Part shown: positions 1 to 7,822 of the stretch, piece by piece
Layout: each line of letters starts with the position of its first letter
Position numbering within the stretch: the stretch's first letter is position 1
Source: Faecalibacterium sp.
GTDB lineage: Bacteria; Bacillota; Clostridia; Oscillospirales; Ruminococcaceae
Direction of reading: 5' to 3'
Assembly: GCA_020025795.1 (NCBI GenBank)
Contig: JAHHRK010000006.1
Location: 1-29,917 of the forward strand
Length of the DNA stretch: 29,917 nt
The notes under the pieces: model-generated
The model's database searches: none
What the model was told of the DNA's origin: nothing
Seen by the model: only the letters and a program-made list of their open reading frames with translations
Program-made: the position numbers and the translations under genes

Positions 1-35
1 AAAAAGCGGTATAGCTTTCACGCTATACCGCTTTT
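1..35 (-). terminator. Intrinsic terminator after the YcxB-like gene
   Basis: A 14-bp perfect stem (AGCGGTATAGC core plus flanking A/T pairs) encloses a 6-nt loop. Read on the minus strand it ends in a T run at the window edge and lies 9 nt past the stop codon of the YcxB-like gene. The flanking A and T runs would let it work in both directions. Confidence 0.85.
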
Positions 36-43
36 GTTTTACT

Positions 44-565
44 TTAGATTTTCTGCACTTTCTTGCCCGTCTTTTCTTCGATAAACGTGCGGAATTCGTC
101 CGTTGTACCGCCTGTCATACTGGCTTTTTCGTACACCTGGCCATGCATCTTGGAATACAGGAACACAAAATAGTCGTTTGTTTCCGCTACAACCAAAACC
201 TTGTCGTAATGCCACTCGGTAGTTCCTACCTCACAGGAAGAGGTAAAGCTGTCTTCGTGAAAGACGGCCGTATTATTTGCAGCACCAGGCATCAGGCGCT
301 TACGCGCGATATATCCGTTCATCCGATCCTGGAACACCATCACAATCGCTACGACTGCAGCAGCAATCAACGTAATGACCGCAGATGTGTTCAGCACAAA
401 AGGTCTGCCATCCAGCGGAATCACCAGAAGGAGAGCCAGAACAATGACCGCAATGCCAAAAATGTGGGTAAAGCGATCTTCCTTTTTCCGCACGGTCTTA
501 CGCGCCGTGCGCACCAATGTACGCATTACTTTTGCGTTGGCTTCTGTATAAAAAGTAAATTCCAT
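44..565 (-). CDS. YcxB-like membrane protein
   Basis: The protein has 173 residues. A basic N-terminal stretch (about 12-31) precedes two hydrophobic segments (about 33-50 and 58-78). A soluble C-terminal domain (about 90-165) has the alternating aromatic/hydrophobic pattern of the YcxB-like C-terminal domain (the part around ETNDYFVFLYSK). Family function is unknown; an inner-membrane location is inferred. The start is well supported by AAGGAGGT upstream of the ATG. It begins 14 nt after the VTC-domain gene ends, so the two form an operon, and a terminator follows. The family call rests on pattern recognition, so moderate confidence only. Confidence 0.7.
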   Translation of the reverse strand: MEFTFYTEANAKVMRTLVRTARKTVRKKEDRFTHIFGIAVIVLALLLVIPLDGRPFVLNTSAVITLIAAAVVAIVMVFQDRMNGYIARKRLMPGAANNTAVFHEDSFTSSCEVGTTEWHYDKVLVVAETNDYFVFLYSKMHGQVYEKASMTGGTTDEFRTFIEEKTGKKVQKI

Positions 566-579
566 AGTATACCTCCTTT

Positions 580-1272
580 TCAGATCGACATCCTGCCTTC
601 ATACAGCTTTTGAATTCCACGACAGTATTTACTGTTCTGCCCCAGCTCCACGCCGATTTCTTCCAGCGTTTTCGTCAGCCAGGCCGGGGGAGCTGTCAGA
701 TACTTCACTTCCAGCACGATGGGGCTTTCCGGGTCCGGAGCCAAAGACTGTTCCGGCTGCCAAAAGGCTTCCGGTGCGCCATAGGCAATGTCCCAATCCA
801 GCGTCAGGCGGAAATCGTCCTCCGGCAGATAAAAGGCATCTCGCCAGTAGTTCACCGTCAAAGCTGGGCGGTAGCTGTCGCGCTGTAAAATCTTCGCCAG
901 ACGAGGACCATACGGGGTAATCTGTGCCAAATCTACATAGCTGCCGTTTGCCACTGCATGCGCTTGGGCAGAGGTAAGCAGGCTATCACGCTTGCCGGAA
1001 AGACCGTACTTTTTGTACTTTTCCTCCAGACGATAAAACTGCTCATCGGTGCCGTAGGTGCGCAGCCGCATCTTGTGCCGTGACAAAGCGCCGTCCATCG
1101 TGGCCTGATAGTCCTTGCCCTGCCTGGTATCAAAATACAGGCTCCTGACCAGATAAATACCGTCTATGGTGTGGGGGTCTTGCAACAGCGTTTGCCGCCC
1201 AAGCTCTCGCAACTGGCGATATTGTTCTGGAGTGACCGGATATTTTTCTTCATGCCGCAGCATCTGACTCAC
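580..1272 (-). CDS. VTC-domain polyphosphate polymerase-like protein
   Basis: The 230-residue product matches the VTC catalytic domain, the tunnel-shaped fold that makes polyphosphate from nucleotide triphosphate in the yeast Vtc4 subunit. Visible landmarks are the N-terminal EEKY (8-11), KMRLRTYG (67-74), RLEEKYKKYG (81-90), EVKYL (188-192) and SKY (214-216), all basic or acidic strand motifs typical of the tunnel. It has no membrane segment and no SPX domain, so a cytosolic enzyme is inferred. The start is uncertain: GTG at 1272 has a G-rich stretch about 8 nt upstream, while ATG at 1263 lies further from it. It is the first gene of an operon with the YcxB-like gene. Substrate and product are not provable from sequence. 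Confidence 0.8.
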   Translation of the reverse strand: MSQMLRHEEKYPVTPEQYRQLRELGRQTLLQDPHTIDGIYLVRSLYFDTRQGKDYQATMDGALSRHKMRLRTYGTDEQFYRLEEKYKKYGLSGKRDSLLTSAQAHAVANGSYVDLAQITPYGPRLAKILQRDSYRPALTVNYWRDAFYLPEDDFRLTLDWDIAYGAPEAFWQPEQSLAPDPESPIVLEVKYLTAPPAWLTKTLEEIGVELGQNSKYCRGIQKLYEGRMSI

Positions 1273-1304
1273 ACAACACGCCCCATTTCCTGGAAATCAA
1301 TTGT

Positions 1305-1313
1305 AGTATATCA
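1305..1313 (-). promoter_or_regulatory. Extended -10 promoter for the VTC/YcxB operon
   Basis: On the minus strand TATACT is preceded by TG plus one base (TGATATACT), an extended -10 element. It lies 33 nt upstream of the likely GTG start. The -35 position (TGAAAA) is a poor match, so the call depends on the extended -10. Confidence 0.4.
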
Positions 1314-1370
1314 CAACCAGATCTTGCTTTTCAGCCGAAGTACGTCGGTTTTCACGAAATTCTCGCATAT

Positions 1371-1405
1371 AAAAATCCCGGCGCAGATATTGCGCCGGGA
1401 TTTTT
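1371..1405 (-). terminator. Bidirectional terminator after gyrA
   Basis: A perfect 15-bp stem (AAAAATCCCGGCGCA and its complement) encloses a 5-nt loop, with A/T runs on both sides. It lies 45 nt beyond the gyrA stop codon and separates gyrBA from the VTC operon. Confidence 0.92.
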
Positions 1406-1449
1406 ATGCTCAATTCAATTTTTCCGTGGGAAACAAACGCTTTGCGCGC

Positions 1450-4014
1450 TTAGTCCTCAGCCGGAGCTTCGCTTTCGGTTTCTGCTGCTTCCTCTGCATT
1501 CAGTGCAGCCAGCTCTTCTTCGGACAGATCCGCCTCCGCGTCGTCTGCTTCGGGCTTAGACACTTCTGCGTCGTCCACAGGTGCGGTACGTGCCAGAACA
1601 GCGACCTTATCGCCATCATCCACACGCATAACGCGCACGCCGCTGCCGTAACGGCTCTGCACCGGAATATCCGCTGCGTGCATACGAATCAGGATGCCTT
1701 CCTGGCTGATGAGGATGATATCATCCGTCTCGTCCAGAATCTTAACGCCGGCAACCATGTCGCGTTCCTTATCGTAGTTGCGCACGCCCTTACCGCCACG
1801 GCCGGTAATACGGTAATCTTCGATGCGGCTGCGGCGGCCCTTGCCGCCTTCGGTAACGGTAAAGATAGTTGCATCCGGGCGGCAGATGGATACGCCGATA
1901 ACCTCGTCGCCCTCTGCCAGCTTGATGGCGCGCACACCGTGACCGTTACGGCCCATAGCGCGTGCTTCGCTTTCCTTAAAGCGGATTGCCTGGCCAAAGC
2001 GAGTGCAGACGATCAGGTAATCTTCGCCGGAAGTCAGGCGGGTCCAGGCCAACTGGTCGCCGTCATTCAGCGCGATTGCGTTCAGACCGGACTTGCGGAT
2101 GTTGGCATACTGGCTCAGCGGCGTGCGCTTAATCAGGCCCTTGCGGGTGACCATCGTCACGAAGCCTTCCTTCTCCTCATCCTTAGTGCAGATCATGTTG
2201 GTGACCTTTTCGCCGTCCTGCATCTGCAGCAGGTTCACGATGTTCATGCCCTTGCTGGTACGGCTGCCCTCGGTGATCTGATAACCCTTCAGGCGGAAGA
2301 TACGGCCCAGGTTGGTCACAAACAGCACATAGTCATGGGTCGAACCAACGTTCAGCTCTTCCACAAAGTCCTCTTCCTTATGGGTCAGCCCTGCAACGCC
2401 GCGGCCGCCGCGGTGCTGTGCCTGGTAGGTGGCTTCGGGGGTGCGCTTGATATAACCTGCATGGGTCAGGGTGTAAACGCACTGTTCTTCGGGAATCAGG
2501 TCCTCGATATCCACTTCGCCGGAAACTGCCATGATTTCGGTGCGGCGCTCATCGCCGAAGCGGCGCTTCATCTCCAGCAGCTCTTCCTTCACGATTTCCA
2601 TGATGCGGCTTTCGTGTGCCAGGGTATCCTTCCAGTCTGCGATCTTCTCACGCAGCTCGGACAGCTCGTTCTCGATTTTCAGGATTTCCAGACCAGCCAG
2701 ACGGCCCAGCTGCAGCTTTACGATTGCGTCAGCCTGGGGCCCATCAAAGCCGAACTTTTCAATAATGGCAGCCTTTGCTTCTGCCATGCCGCCCTTGCAG
2801 GAACGGATGGTAGCAATCAGCTCGTCCACAATGTCGGTGGCCTTCTTCAAGCCTTCCAGAATGTGGGCACGGTCCTCGGCCTTCTTCAGGTCATACTCGG
2901 TACGACGGCGCACGATCTCGCCCTGGAACTCCACATACTTCTGGAGCATCTGCTTCAGGGTCATGACCTTGGGGGTCTTTTTATCCAGCGCAATCATAAT
3001 GACGCCAACGGTGTCCTGCAGCTGGGTGTAACGGTACAGCTGGTTCAGAACGACCTGGGGATTTGCGTCCTTCTTCACTTCGATGACGATGCGCATACCC
3101 TTGCGGTTGGTTTCATCGTTCAGGTCGCTGATGCCTTCAATGCGCTTATCCTTAACCAGATCAGCAATGTTCTCGATCAGGCGAGCCTTGTTGACCATAT
3201 AGGGGATCTCAGTAATGATGATCTGAGAACGGCCGTTCTTTTTCTCCTCGATGGTAGCGCGGCCACGCAGGGTGATTTTGCCGCGGCCGGTAGCATATGC
3301 TGCACGGATGCCGCTGCGGCCCATGATGATGCCGGCAGTGGGGAAGTCAGGTCCCTTGATGTGCTCCATCAAACCGGGCAGATCAATTTCGGGATCTTCG
3401 ATCAAAGCCACACAGCCGTCCACGACTTCGCACAGGTTGTGGGGCGGGATATTGGTTGCCATACCAACAGCGATACCCTGGCTGCCGTTGCACAGCAGGT
3501 TGGGGAAACGGCAGGGCAGAACGCTGGGTTCCTTCTTGGTTTCGTCAAAGTTGGGGTCCCAGTCGATGGTGTCTTTCTCAATGTCGGTCAGCATTTCGAC
3601 CGCCATCTTGCTCATACGGGCTTCGGTGTATCGATAAGCAGCGGCCGGGTCACCGTCCACGCTACCGAAGTTACCCTGGCCGTCAACCAGCGGGTAACGC
3701 AGGCTGAAGTCCTGTGCCAGACGAACCATTGCATCGTAAACCGAAGCGTCACCGTGGGGGTGGTAAGAGCCCAGCACCGCACCGACCGTATCGGCGGACT
3801 TGCGGTAAGGATGGCTGGGGTCGTTGCCACGCTCGTGCATGGTGTACAGAATACGGCGGTGGACCGGCTTCAGGCCGTCGCGCACATCGGGCAATGCGCG
3901 GGCCACGATAACGGACATAGAGTAATCCAGGAATGCAGCCTCGATTTCCTGTTTAACGTCACGGACGATTTTTTTCGTGCCCGTGCCGGGGATCATAACA
4001 ACATTTTCTTCCAT
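1450..4014 (-). CDS. gyrA: DNA gyrase subunit A
   Basis: GyrA is the DNA-cleaving subunit of the A2B2 gyrase that introduces negative supercoils. The 854-residue product starts after a GGAG site. The winged-helix region with HPHGD (85-89) and the catalytic tyrosine Y129 in AAYRYTEAR is intact. The C-terminal domain carries a GyrA-box as QHRGGRG, with H in place of the usual R/K at its second position. The end is a long acidic tail rich in D, E and A, a regulatory feature in some gyrases. In the quinolone-resistance region the residue aligned to E. coli Ser83 is Ala90, while Asp94 (E. coli Asp87) is kept. It lies 22 nt downstream of gyrB, in one operon. Confidence 0.98.
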   Translation of the reverse strand: MEENVVMIPGTGTKKIVRDVKQEIEAAFLDYSMSVIVARALPDVRDGLKPVHRRILYTMHERGNDPSHPYRKSADTVGAVLGSYHPHGDASVYDAMVRLAQDFSLRYPLVDGQGNFGSVDGDPAAAYRYTEARMSKMAVEMLTDIEKDTIDWDPNFDETKKEPSVLPCRFPNLLCNGSQGIAVGMATNIPPHNLCEVVDGCVALIEDPEIDLPGLMEHIKGPDFPTAGIIMGRSGIRAAYATGRGKITLRGRATIEEKKNGRSQIIITEIPYMVNKARLIENIADLVKDKRIEGISDLNDETNRKGMRIVIEVKKDANPQVVLNQLYRYTQLQDTVGVIMIALDKKTPKVMTLKQMLQKYVEFQGEIVRRRTEYDLKKAEDRAHILEGLKKATDIVDELIATIRSCKGGMAEAKAAIIEKFGFDGPQADAIVKLQLGRLAGLEILKIENELSELREKIADWKDTLAHESRIMEIVKEELLEMKRRFGDERRTEIMAVSGEVDIEDLIPEEQCVYTLTHAGYIKRTPEATYQAQHRGGRGVAGLTHKEEDFVEELNVGSTHDYVLFVTNLGRIFRLKGYQITEGSRTSKGMNIVNLLQMQDGEKVTNMICTKDEEKEGFVTMVTRKGLIKRTPLSQYANIRKSGLNAIALNDGDQLAWTRLTSGEDYLIVCTRFGQAIRFKESEARAMGRNGHGVRAIKLAEGDEVIGVSICRPDATIFTVTEGGKGRRSRIEDYRITGRGGKGVRNYDKERDMVAGVKILDETDDIILISQEGILIRMHAADIPVQSRYGSGVRVMRVDDGDKVAVLARTAPVDDAEVSKPEADDAEADLSEEELAALNAEEAAETESEAPAED

Positions 4015-4036
4015 TCTCTGCTCCTTGCTTCACGCA

Positions 4037-6031
4037 TTAAACGTCCAGGTTTGCATACTTGGCGTTGCGCTCAATGAACTGGCGGCGGGGTTCCACCTGG
4101 TCGCCCATCAAAATGGAGAAGGCTTCGTCTGCCTTTTCCGCGTCCTCTACGGTGATCTGCACGATCACGCGGTTATCCGGGTTCATGGTGGTTTCCCACA
4201 GCTGCTCGGGGTTCATCTCACCAAGGCCCTTATAGCGGTTGACTTTTGCGCCGGGCATCTCGGCGGACAGGATCTTCATTTCTTCGTCGTCGTAAGCATA
4301 CTTGACAGTATTGCCCTTCTGCAGCTTAAACAGCGGGGGCTGTGCCACGTACACATGGCCGCCGTCAATCAGCGGACGCATATAGCGGAAGAAGAAGGTC
4401 AGCATCAGGGTACAGATATGCGAGCCGTCCACGTCAGCATCGGCCATGATAAAGACTTTATCATAGCGCAGCTTTGCGATGTCGAACTCTTCGCCAATGC
4501 CGCAGCCCAGTGCCTGAACAACGGGCATCAGCTTTTCGTTGCCGTAGATTTTATCGGCGCGTGCCTTTTCTACGTTCAGCATCTTACCCCACAGGGGCAG
4601 GATTGCCTGGATGGCGCTGTCTCGGCCCATCTTTGCGGAGCCGCCTGCAGAGTCACCCTCGACGATAAACAGTTCGGTACGGCTGGGGTCTTTTTCGCGA
4701 CAGTCAGCCAGCTTACCCGGCATACGGGTAGTTTCCAGAGCGGACTTGCGGCGCACCATTTCGCGTGCTTTCTTTGCAGCTTCACGAGCACGGGCGGCCT
4801 GGGTTGCCTTTTCAAAAATAGCCTTTGCCACGCCGGGGTTCTCCTCGAAGAACTCCATCAGCTTGTTATAGGTCATGCTGCTGACCAGGGTGCGGATTTC
4901 AGTATTGCCCAGCTTTGCCTTGGTCTGGCCTTCAAACTCCGCTTCCTGCAGCTTCACGCTGATGACGCAGGTCAGGCCTTCGCGCACGTCAGCGCCGGAC
5001 AGGTTGTCGTCCTTGTCCTTCAGCAGGTTGTGGCTGCGGCCGTAATCATTGAACACACGAGTCAAAGCAGACTTAAAGCCTTCCTCGTGGGTACCTCCAT
5101 CGGGCGTATTGACGTTGTTTGCAAAGCTCAGCAGCAGTTCGTTGTAGCTGGAGTTGTACTGCAATGCGATTTCTGCTTCGCCACGGTCGGTGGTGCCGTG
5201 CAGATAAATCACGTCCGGGTGCAGCACATCCAGTGCACGCTTCTTATTCAGGAAGGTAACGAAAGAACGGATACCGCCTTCGTAGCACATGGATTCCTGA
5301 CGGTAGCAAGGCTCGCCTTCGTTGCCGTCATCATCGATGGGCGTGTACATCTCACGCTCATCGGTCAGCGTAATACGCACACCGGCGTTCAGGAAGCTTT
5401 CCTCACGCAGACGCTTTTCCAGCGTGTCAAAATCGTAGTGCGTAGTCTCGCGGAACATCTCCGGATCGGGCTTGAAGCGGACCACCGTGCCAGTCTTGCC
5501 GTCTGCCACAGAACCGATTTGTTCCAGCGGGCCCTGGGCATCGCCGCGGCAGAAGCGCTGCTGATACTCGAAGCCGTCACGCTTGACATTAACTTCCAGC
5601 CATTCGGAGCAGGCGTTAACAACCGAAGCACCAACGCCGTGCAGGCCGCCGGCTACCTTATAGCCGGAGTTCTCGCCGCCGAACTTACCGCCGGCGTGCA
5701 GGATGGTGTAAACAACCGTCACAGCAGGCAGGCCGGTATCGGGCTGGGTATCCACGGGAATACCACGGCCATTATCCGAAACACGGATCACGTCGTCCTT
5801 TTCAATGGTAACTTCAATGTGGTCGCAGTAACCTGCCAAAGCCTCGTCGATGGCATTGTCTACGATCTCGTACACCAGGTGATGCAGGCCGCGCGGACCG
5901 GTAGAACCAATGTACATACCGGGACGCTTGCGCACTGCTTCCAGGCCCTTCAGAACCTGAATTTCACTGCCGCCGTACTCGTGGTCGGTAGCGGTGCTCA
6001 CCTCATTTTTCTGCATGATTTCTTCTGCCAT
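4037..6031 (-). CDS. gyrB: DNA gyrase subunit B
   Basis: GyrB is the ATPase and TOPRIM subunit of gyrase. From the ATG at 6031 it has 664 residues. The GHKL ATPase domain shows EIVDNAIDEA (55-64), DNGRGIP (86-92) and GGLHGVGASVVNA (128-140). The TOPRIM domain shows EGDSAGGSA (458-466) and the metal-binding DADVDGSH. RYKGLGEM is near the C-terminus. Start choice: GGAGG sits 6 nt ahead of 6031; an in-frame ATG at 6049 has a GGAG only 2 nt away and is less likely. The residue aligned to E. coli Lys447 is Trp481. It has its own promoter inside the end of remB and is followed by gyrA. Confidence 0.97.
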   Translation of the reverse strand: MAEEIMQKNEVSTATDHEYGGSEIQVLKGLEAVRKRPGMYIGSTGPRGLHHLVYEIVDNAIDEALAGYCDHIEVTIEKDDVIRVSDNGRGIPVDTQPDTGLPAVTVVYTILHAGGKFGGENSGYKVAGGLHGVGASVVNACSEWLEVNVKRDGFEYQQRFCRGDAQGPLEQIGSVADGKTGTVVRFKPDPEMFRETTHYDFDTLEKRLREESFLNAGVRITLTDEREMYTPIDDDGNEGEPCYRQESMCYEGGIRSFVTFLNKKRALDVLHPDVIYLHGTTDRGEAEIALQYNSSYNELLLSFANNVNTPDGGTHEEGFKSALTRVFNDYGRSHNLLKDKDDNLSGADVREGLTCVISVKLQEAEFEGQTKAKLGNTEIRTLVSSMTYNKLMEFFEENPGVAKAIFEKATQAARAREAAKKAREMVRRKSALETTRMPGKLADCREKDPSRTELFIVEGDSAGGSAKMGRDSAIQAILPLWGKMLNVEKARADKIYGNEKLMPVVQALGCGIGEEFDIAKLRYDKVFIMADADVDGSHICTLMLTFFFRYMRPLIDGGHVYVAQPPLFKLQKGNTVKYAYDDEEMKILSAEMPGAKVNRYKGLGEMNPEQLWETTMNPDNRVIVQITVEDAEKADEAFSILMGDQVEPRRQFIERNAKYANLDV

Positions 6032-6108
6032 TCCGTACCTCCGTATCATTGCTCCTTTAGAAAAAGGGGCAGGAAAATGAATCCTCGTAGTTACTTATTA
6101 GTTACTCA

Positions 6109-6136
6109 ATTATATCTTGCATTTCTCTGCTGTCAA
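6109..6136 (-). promoter_or_regulatory. gyrBA promoter overlapping the remB stop
   Basis: On the minus strand a perfect TTGACA (6131-6136) and a perfect TATAAT (6109-6114) are 16 bp apart. The -35 box overlaps the last codons of remB (stop at 6133). The predicted start of transcription is near 6101, about 70 nt ahead of gyrB. Two direct AGTAACTA repeats lie at the predicted start site (6088-6095 and 6099-6106). Confidence 0.82.
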
Positions 6137-6381
6137 ACGGTGATGCGCCGTTCCATCGCAGCGGGAGAAAGGTCGGACAAATAAACGGTATCCACCATTA
6201 CGCCGGTGGTCAGCACATAGCTTTTGGGGATGTCGTCAGAAAGGGCAACCACTGCGCCTTCTTTTTGGGAGCGGTTCAAAAATTCCTGTCCGCGTTTGGA
6301 AACCGTGGTGGTTTCCATATCGAACACGCCCACCACATCCCTGGTATTGATGACATAATCCTGTCCCAAATGCAGATACAT
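6133..6381 (-). CDS. remB: RemB-like DUF370 regulator
   Basis: The 82-residue product begins MYLHLGQDYVINTRDVVGVF, matching the DUF370 family, whose B. subtilis member RemB (YaaB) sits in the same place between recF and gyrB. In B. subtilis, remA and remB influence extracellular-matrix gene expression; RemA is a DNA-binding protein. Here only position and family are shown, so the role is inferred. The match is along the full length, and a GGGACC stretch serves as a weak ribosome site. The gene follows recF by 45 nt, and its 3' end contains the gyrBA -35 box. Confidence 0.85.
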   Translation of the reverse strand: MYLHLGQDYVINTRDVVGVFDMETTTVSKRGQEFLNRSQKEGAVVALSDDIPKSYVLTTGVMVDTVYLSDLSPAAMERRITV

Positions 6382-6409
6382 TGCGGGTCCCTTTCTTTTC
6401 TGTTTTTTT

Positions 6410-6447
6410 CTGACTTTTGTCAGCCGTCAATCTCTGACTTTTGTCAG
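6410..6447 (-). repeat. Twin identical hairpins between recF and remB
   Basis: CTGACTTTTGTCAG occurs twice, at 6410-6423 and 6434-6447. Each copy is a 5-bp stem with a 4-nt loop. The first-transcribed copy (6434-6447) contains the last recF codons before the stop. The second is followed on the minus strand by seven A residues and lies just ahead of the remB ribosome site. Confidence 0.75.
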
Positions 6448-7521
6448 TACGCCGCCGTCCATCCGGTAAATGACGCCATCTGTTTTTAAGAAATCTGCGT
6501 CATCGCAGCTGGTCACGAACGTCTGCTTTTCTTCCATGCGGGTCAGCAGGTAAGCCTTGCGGCTCTCATCCAACTCACTCAACACGTCATCCAGCAGCAT
6601 TACCGGCCATTGCCCGGTGATTTCTTTCACGCAGGCGGCCTCTGCCAGCTTCAAACTCAGCACTGCACTGCGCTGCTGACCCTGGCTGGCGTAAACTTTT
6701 GCGCTGTGCCCGTCCAGTGTAATTTCAAAATCTTCCCGATGGGGACCGTACAGGCTCATGCCAGCACGGATTTCGTCGCCGCGGTGCTGGTGCAAAACCT
6801 CCAACAGGCTGCCCGGTTCAAAAATCGGCTCATAGGCAAGTGCCAAAGTTTCGGCTCCATGGGAAAGCCGGGCGTAATTTTCCACGGCAAAAGGCCCCAG
6901 CAACTCCAGATACGCAAGGCGTCTGCGCTGGATCTCCTCGCCGCGTGCGGCAAGCTCACAGTTCAGCGCTTCCAGAATATCTGCCGCGCCAGTGGTGATT
7001 TCATATTTCTTTAAGAGGGCATTTTTCTGTGTCATTGCCCGGGAATAGCGGCGATATACCGCCAGATAACCGGGATACATCTGACACAGCGCAGCGTCCA
7101 AAAATTTTCGCCGGCCGTCCGGGCTGCCTTTCACCAGGCTCAAATGGCCGGGATCAAACACAACAGCAGGGAAGCCGCCGGCAATGCTGGCAGCACGGCC
7201 CCGGTCCACATCGTTTACTCTGGCACGACGACCCGGCTTTTCGCTGCCCGGTGGGCCGACTGTAATGCGGACCGTATTTTCCACGCCATCGTCACGCTGG
7301 GTAACGGCATCCAAAGCGGCAAAAGGTGCGCCGCGTTTGATCAGCTCGGCATCTTTTCCGCCGCGAAAACTCTTGCCGCCGGTCAGCAGCCAGACCGCTT
7401 CCAACAGGTTGGTTTTGCCCTGGCCGTTGTTGCCGCAGATGACGGTCAGCTCCCGGCCGGGGATCAAAGTAGCCTGTTCGATGTTGCGATACTGTACTGC
7501 CTGCAAAGACAAAAGCCGCAT
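6427..7521 (-). CDS. recF: DNA replication and repair protein RecF
   Basis: RecF is an SMC-like ATPase that helps load RecA at gapped DNA with RecO and RecR. The 364-residue product has the Walker A motif GNNGQGKTN (about 30-38), the ABC-type signature region around QGQQRSAVLSLKLAEA and Walker B as VMLLDDVLSELD. Start: ATG at 7521, directly preceded by an in-frame GTG (7524) that abuts the stop codon of the S4 gene. There is no strong ribosome site, so translational coupling to the S4 gene is likely. Confidence 0.95.
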   Translation of the reverse strand: MRLLSLQAVQYRNIEQATLIPGRELTVICGNNGQGKTNLLEAVWLLTGGKSFRGGKDAELIKRGAPFAALDAVTQRDDGVENTVRITVGPPGSEKPGRRARVNDVDRGRAASIAGGFPAVVFDPGHLSLVKGSPDGRRKFLDAALCQMYPGYLAVYRRYSRAMTQKNALLKKYEITTGAADILEALNCELAARGEEIQRRRLAYLELLGPFAVENYARLSHGAETLALAYEPIFEPGSLLEVLHQHRGDEIRAGMSLYGPHREDFEITLDGHSAKVYASQGQQRSAVLSLKLAEAACVKEITGQWPVMLLDDVLSELDESRKAYLLTRMEEKQTFVTSCDDADFLKTDGVIYRMDGGVLTKVRD

Positions 7522-7524
7522 CAC

Positions 7525-7740
7525 TTACTGCCCCGCACGCACGGTGACGGACTGGCCATCCAGCTCGACCACATCACCGGGCACGCACTTTTTGCCGCGC
7601 ATGGTGCAGACTTCACCGTTCAGTATTACCGCGCCAGCCTGCACAGCCTCTTTGGCTTCGCCGCCGGTTTCGCAGATGCCGGCAAATTTCAGCAAGGCAT
7701 CCAGCTTGATAAAAGGCGTATGGATCTGAATATATTCCAT
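7525..7740 (-). CDS. yaaA: S4-domain RNA-binding protein (YaaA-like)
   Basis: This small protein (71 residues from ATG 7740) has the S4 RNA-binding fold pattern: IKLDALLKFAGICETGGEAK followed by a short linker and VILNGEV. It is the conserved YaaA/RlbA-type protein between dnaN and recF in Firmicutes. The family is linked by context to replication genes and probably to ribosomes; its precise target is unknown. The start is chosen by the alignment of the domain and a GGAATGAAAG stretch upstream; an upstream in-frame start at 7773 would overlap the leader. It ends where recF begins. Confidence 0.85.
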   Translation of the reverse strand: MEYIQIHTPFIKLDALLKFAGICETGGEAKEAVQAGAVILNGEVCTMRGKKCVPGDVVELDGQSVTVRAGQ

Positions 7741-7822
7741 AATGCTTTCATTCCTTTTTGTATAGTATAGCAAGAATCTACAAAATGCAATTTCTAAATT
7801 CTTGTATTTACGTTGTTTTCAA

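Noticed and set aside
1171..4077. A 968-codon plus-strand frame opposite gyrA, and similar long frames opposite gyrB, dnaA, serS, yidC and khpB
   Set aside because: They are antisense to clearly recognised genes, have low-complexity H/A/L/Q-rich composition from complementary codon bias, and lack ribosome sites and domains.
7034..7047. NBS-like ATTGCCCGGGAATA in recF
   Set aside because: Three mismatches from the 14-bp consensus, inside coding sequence.
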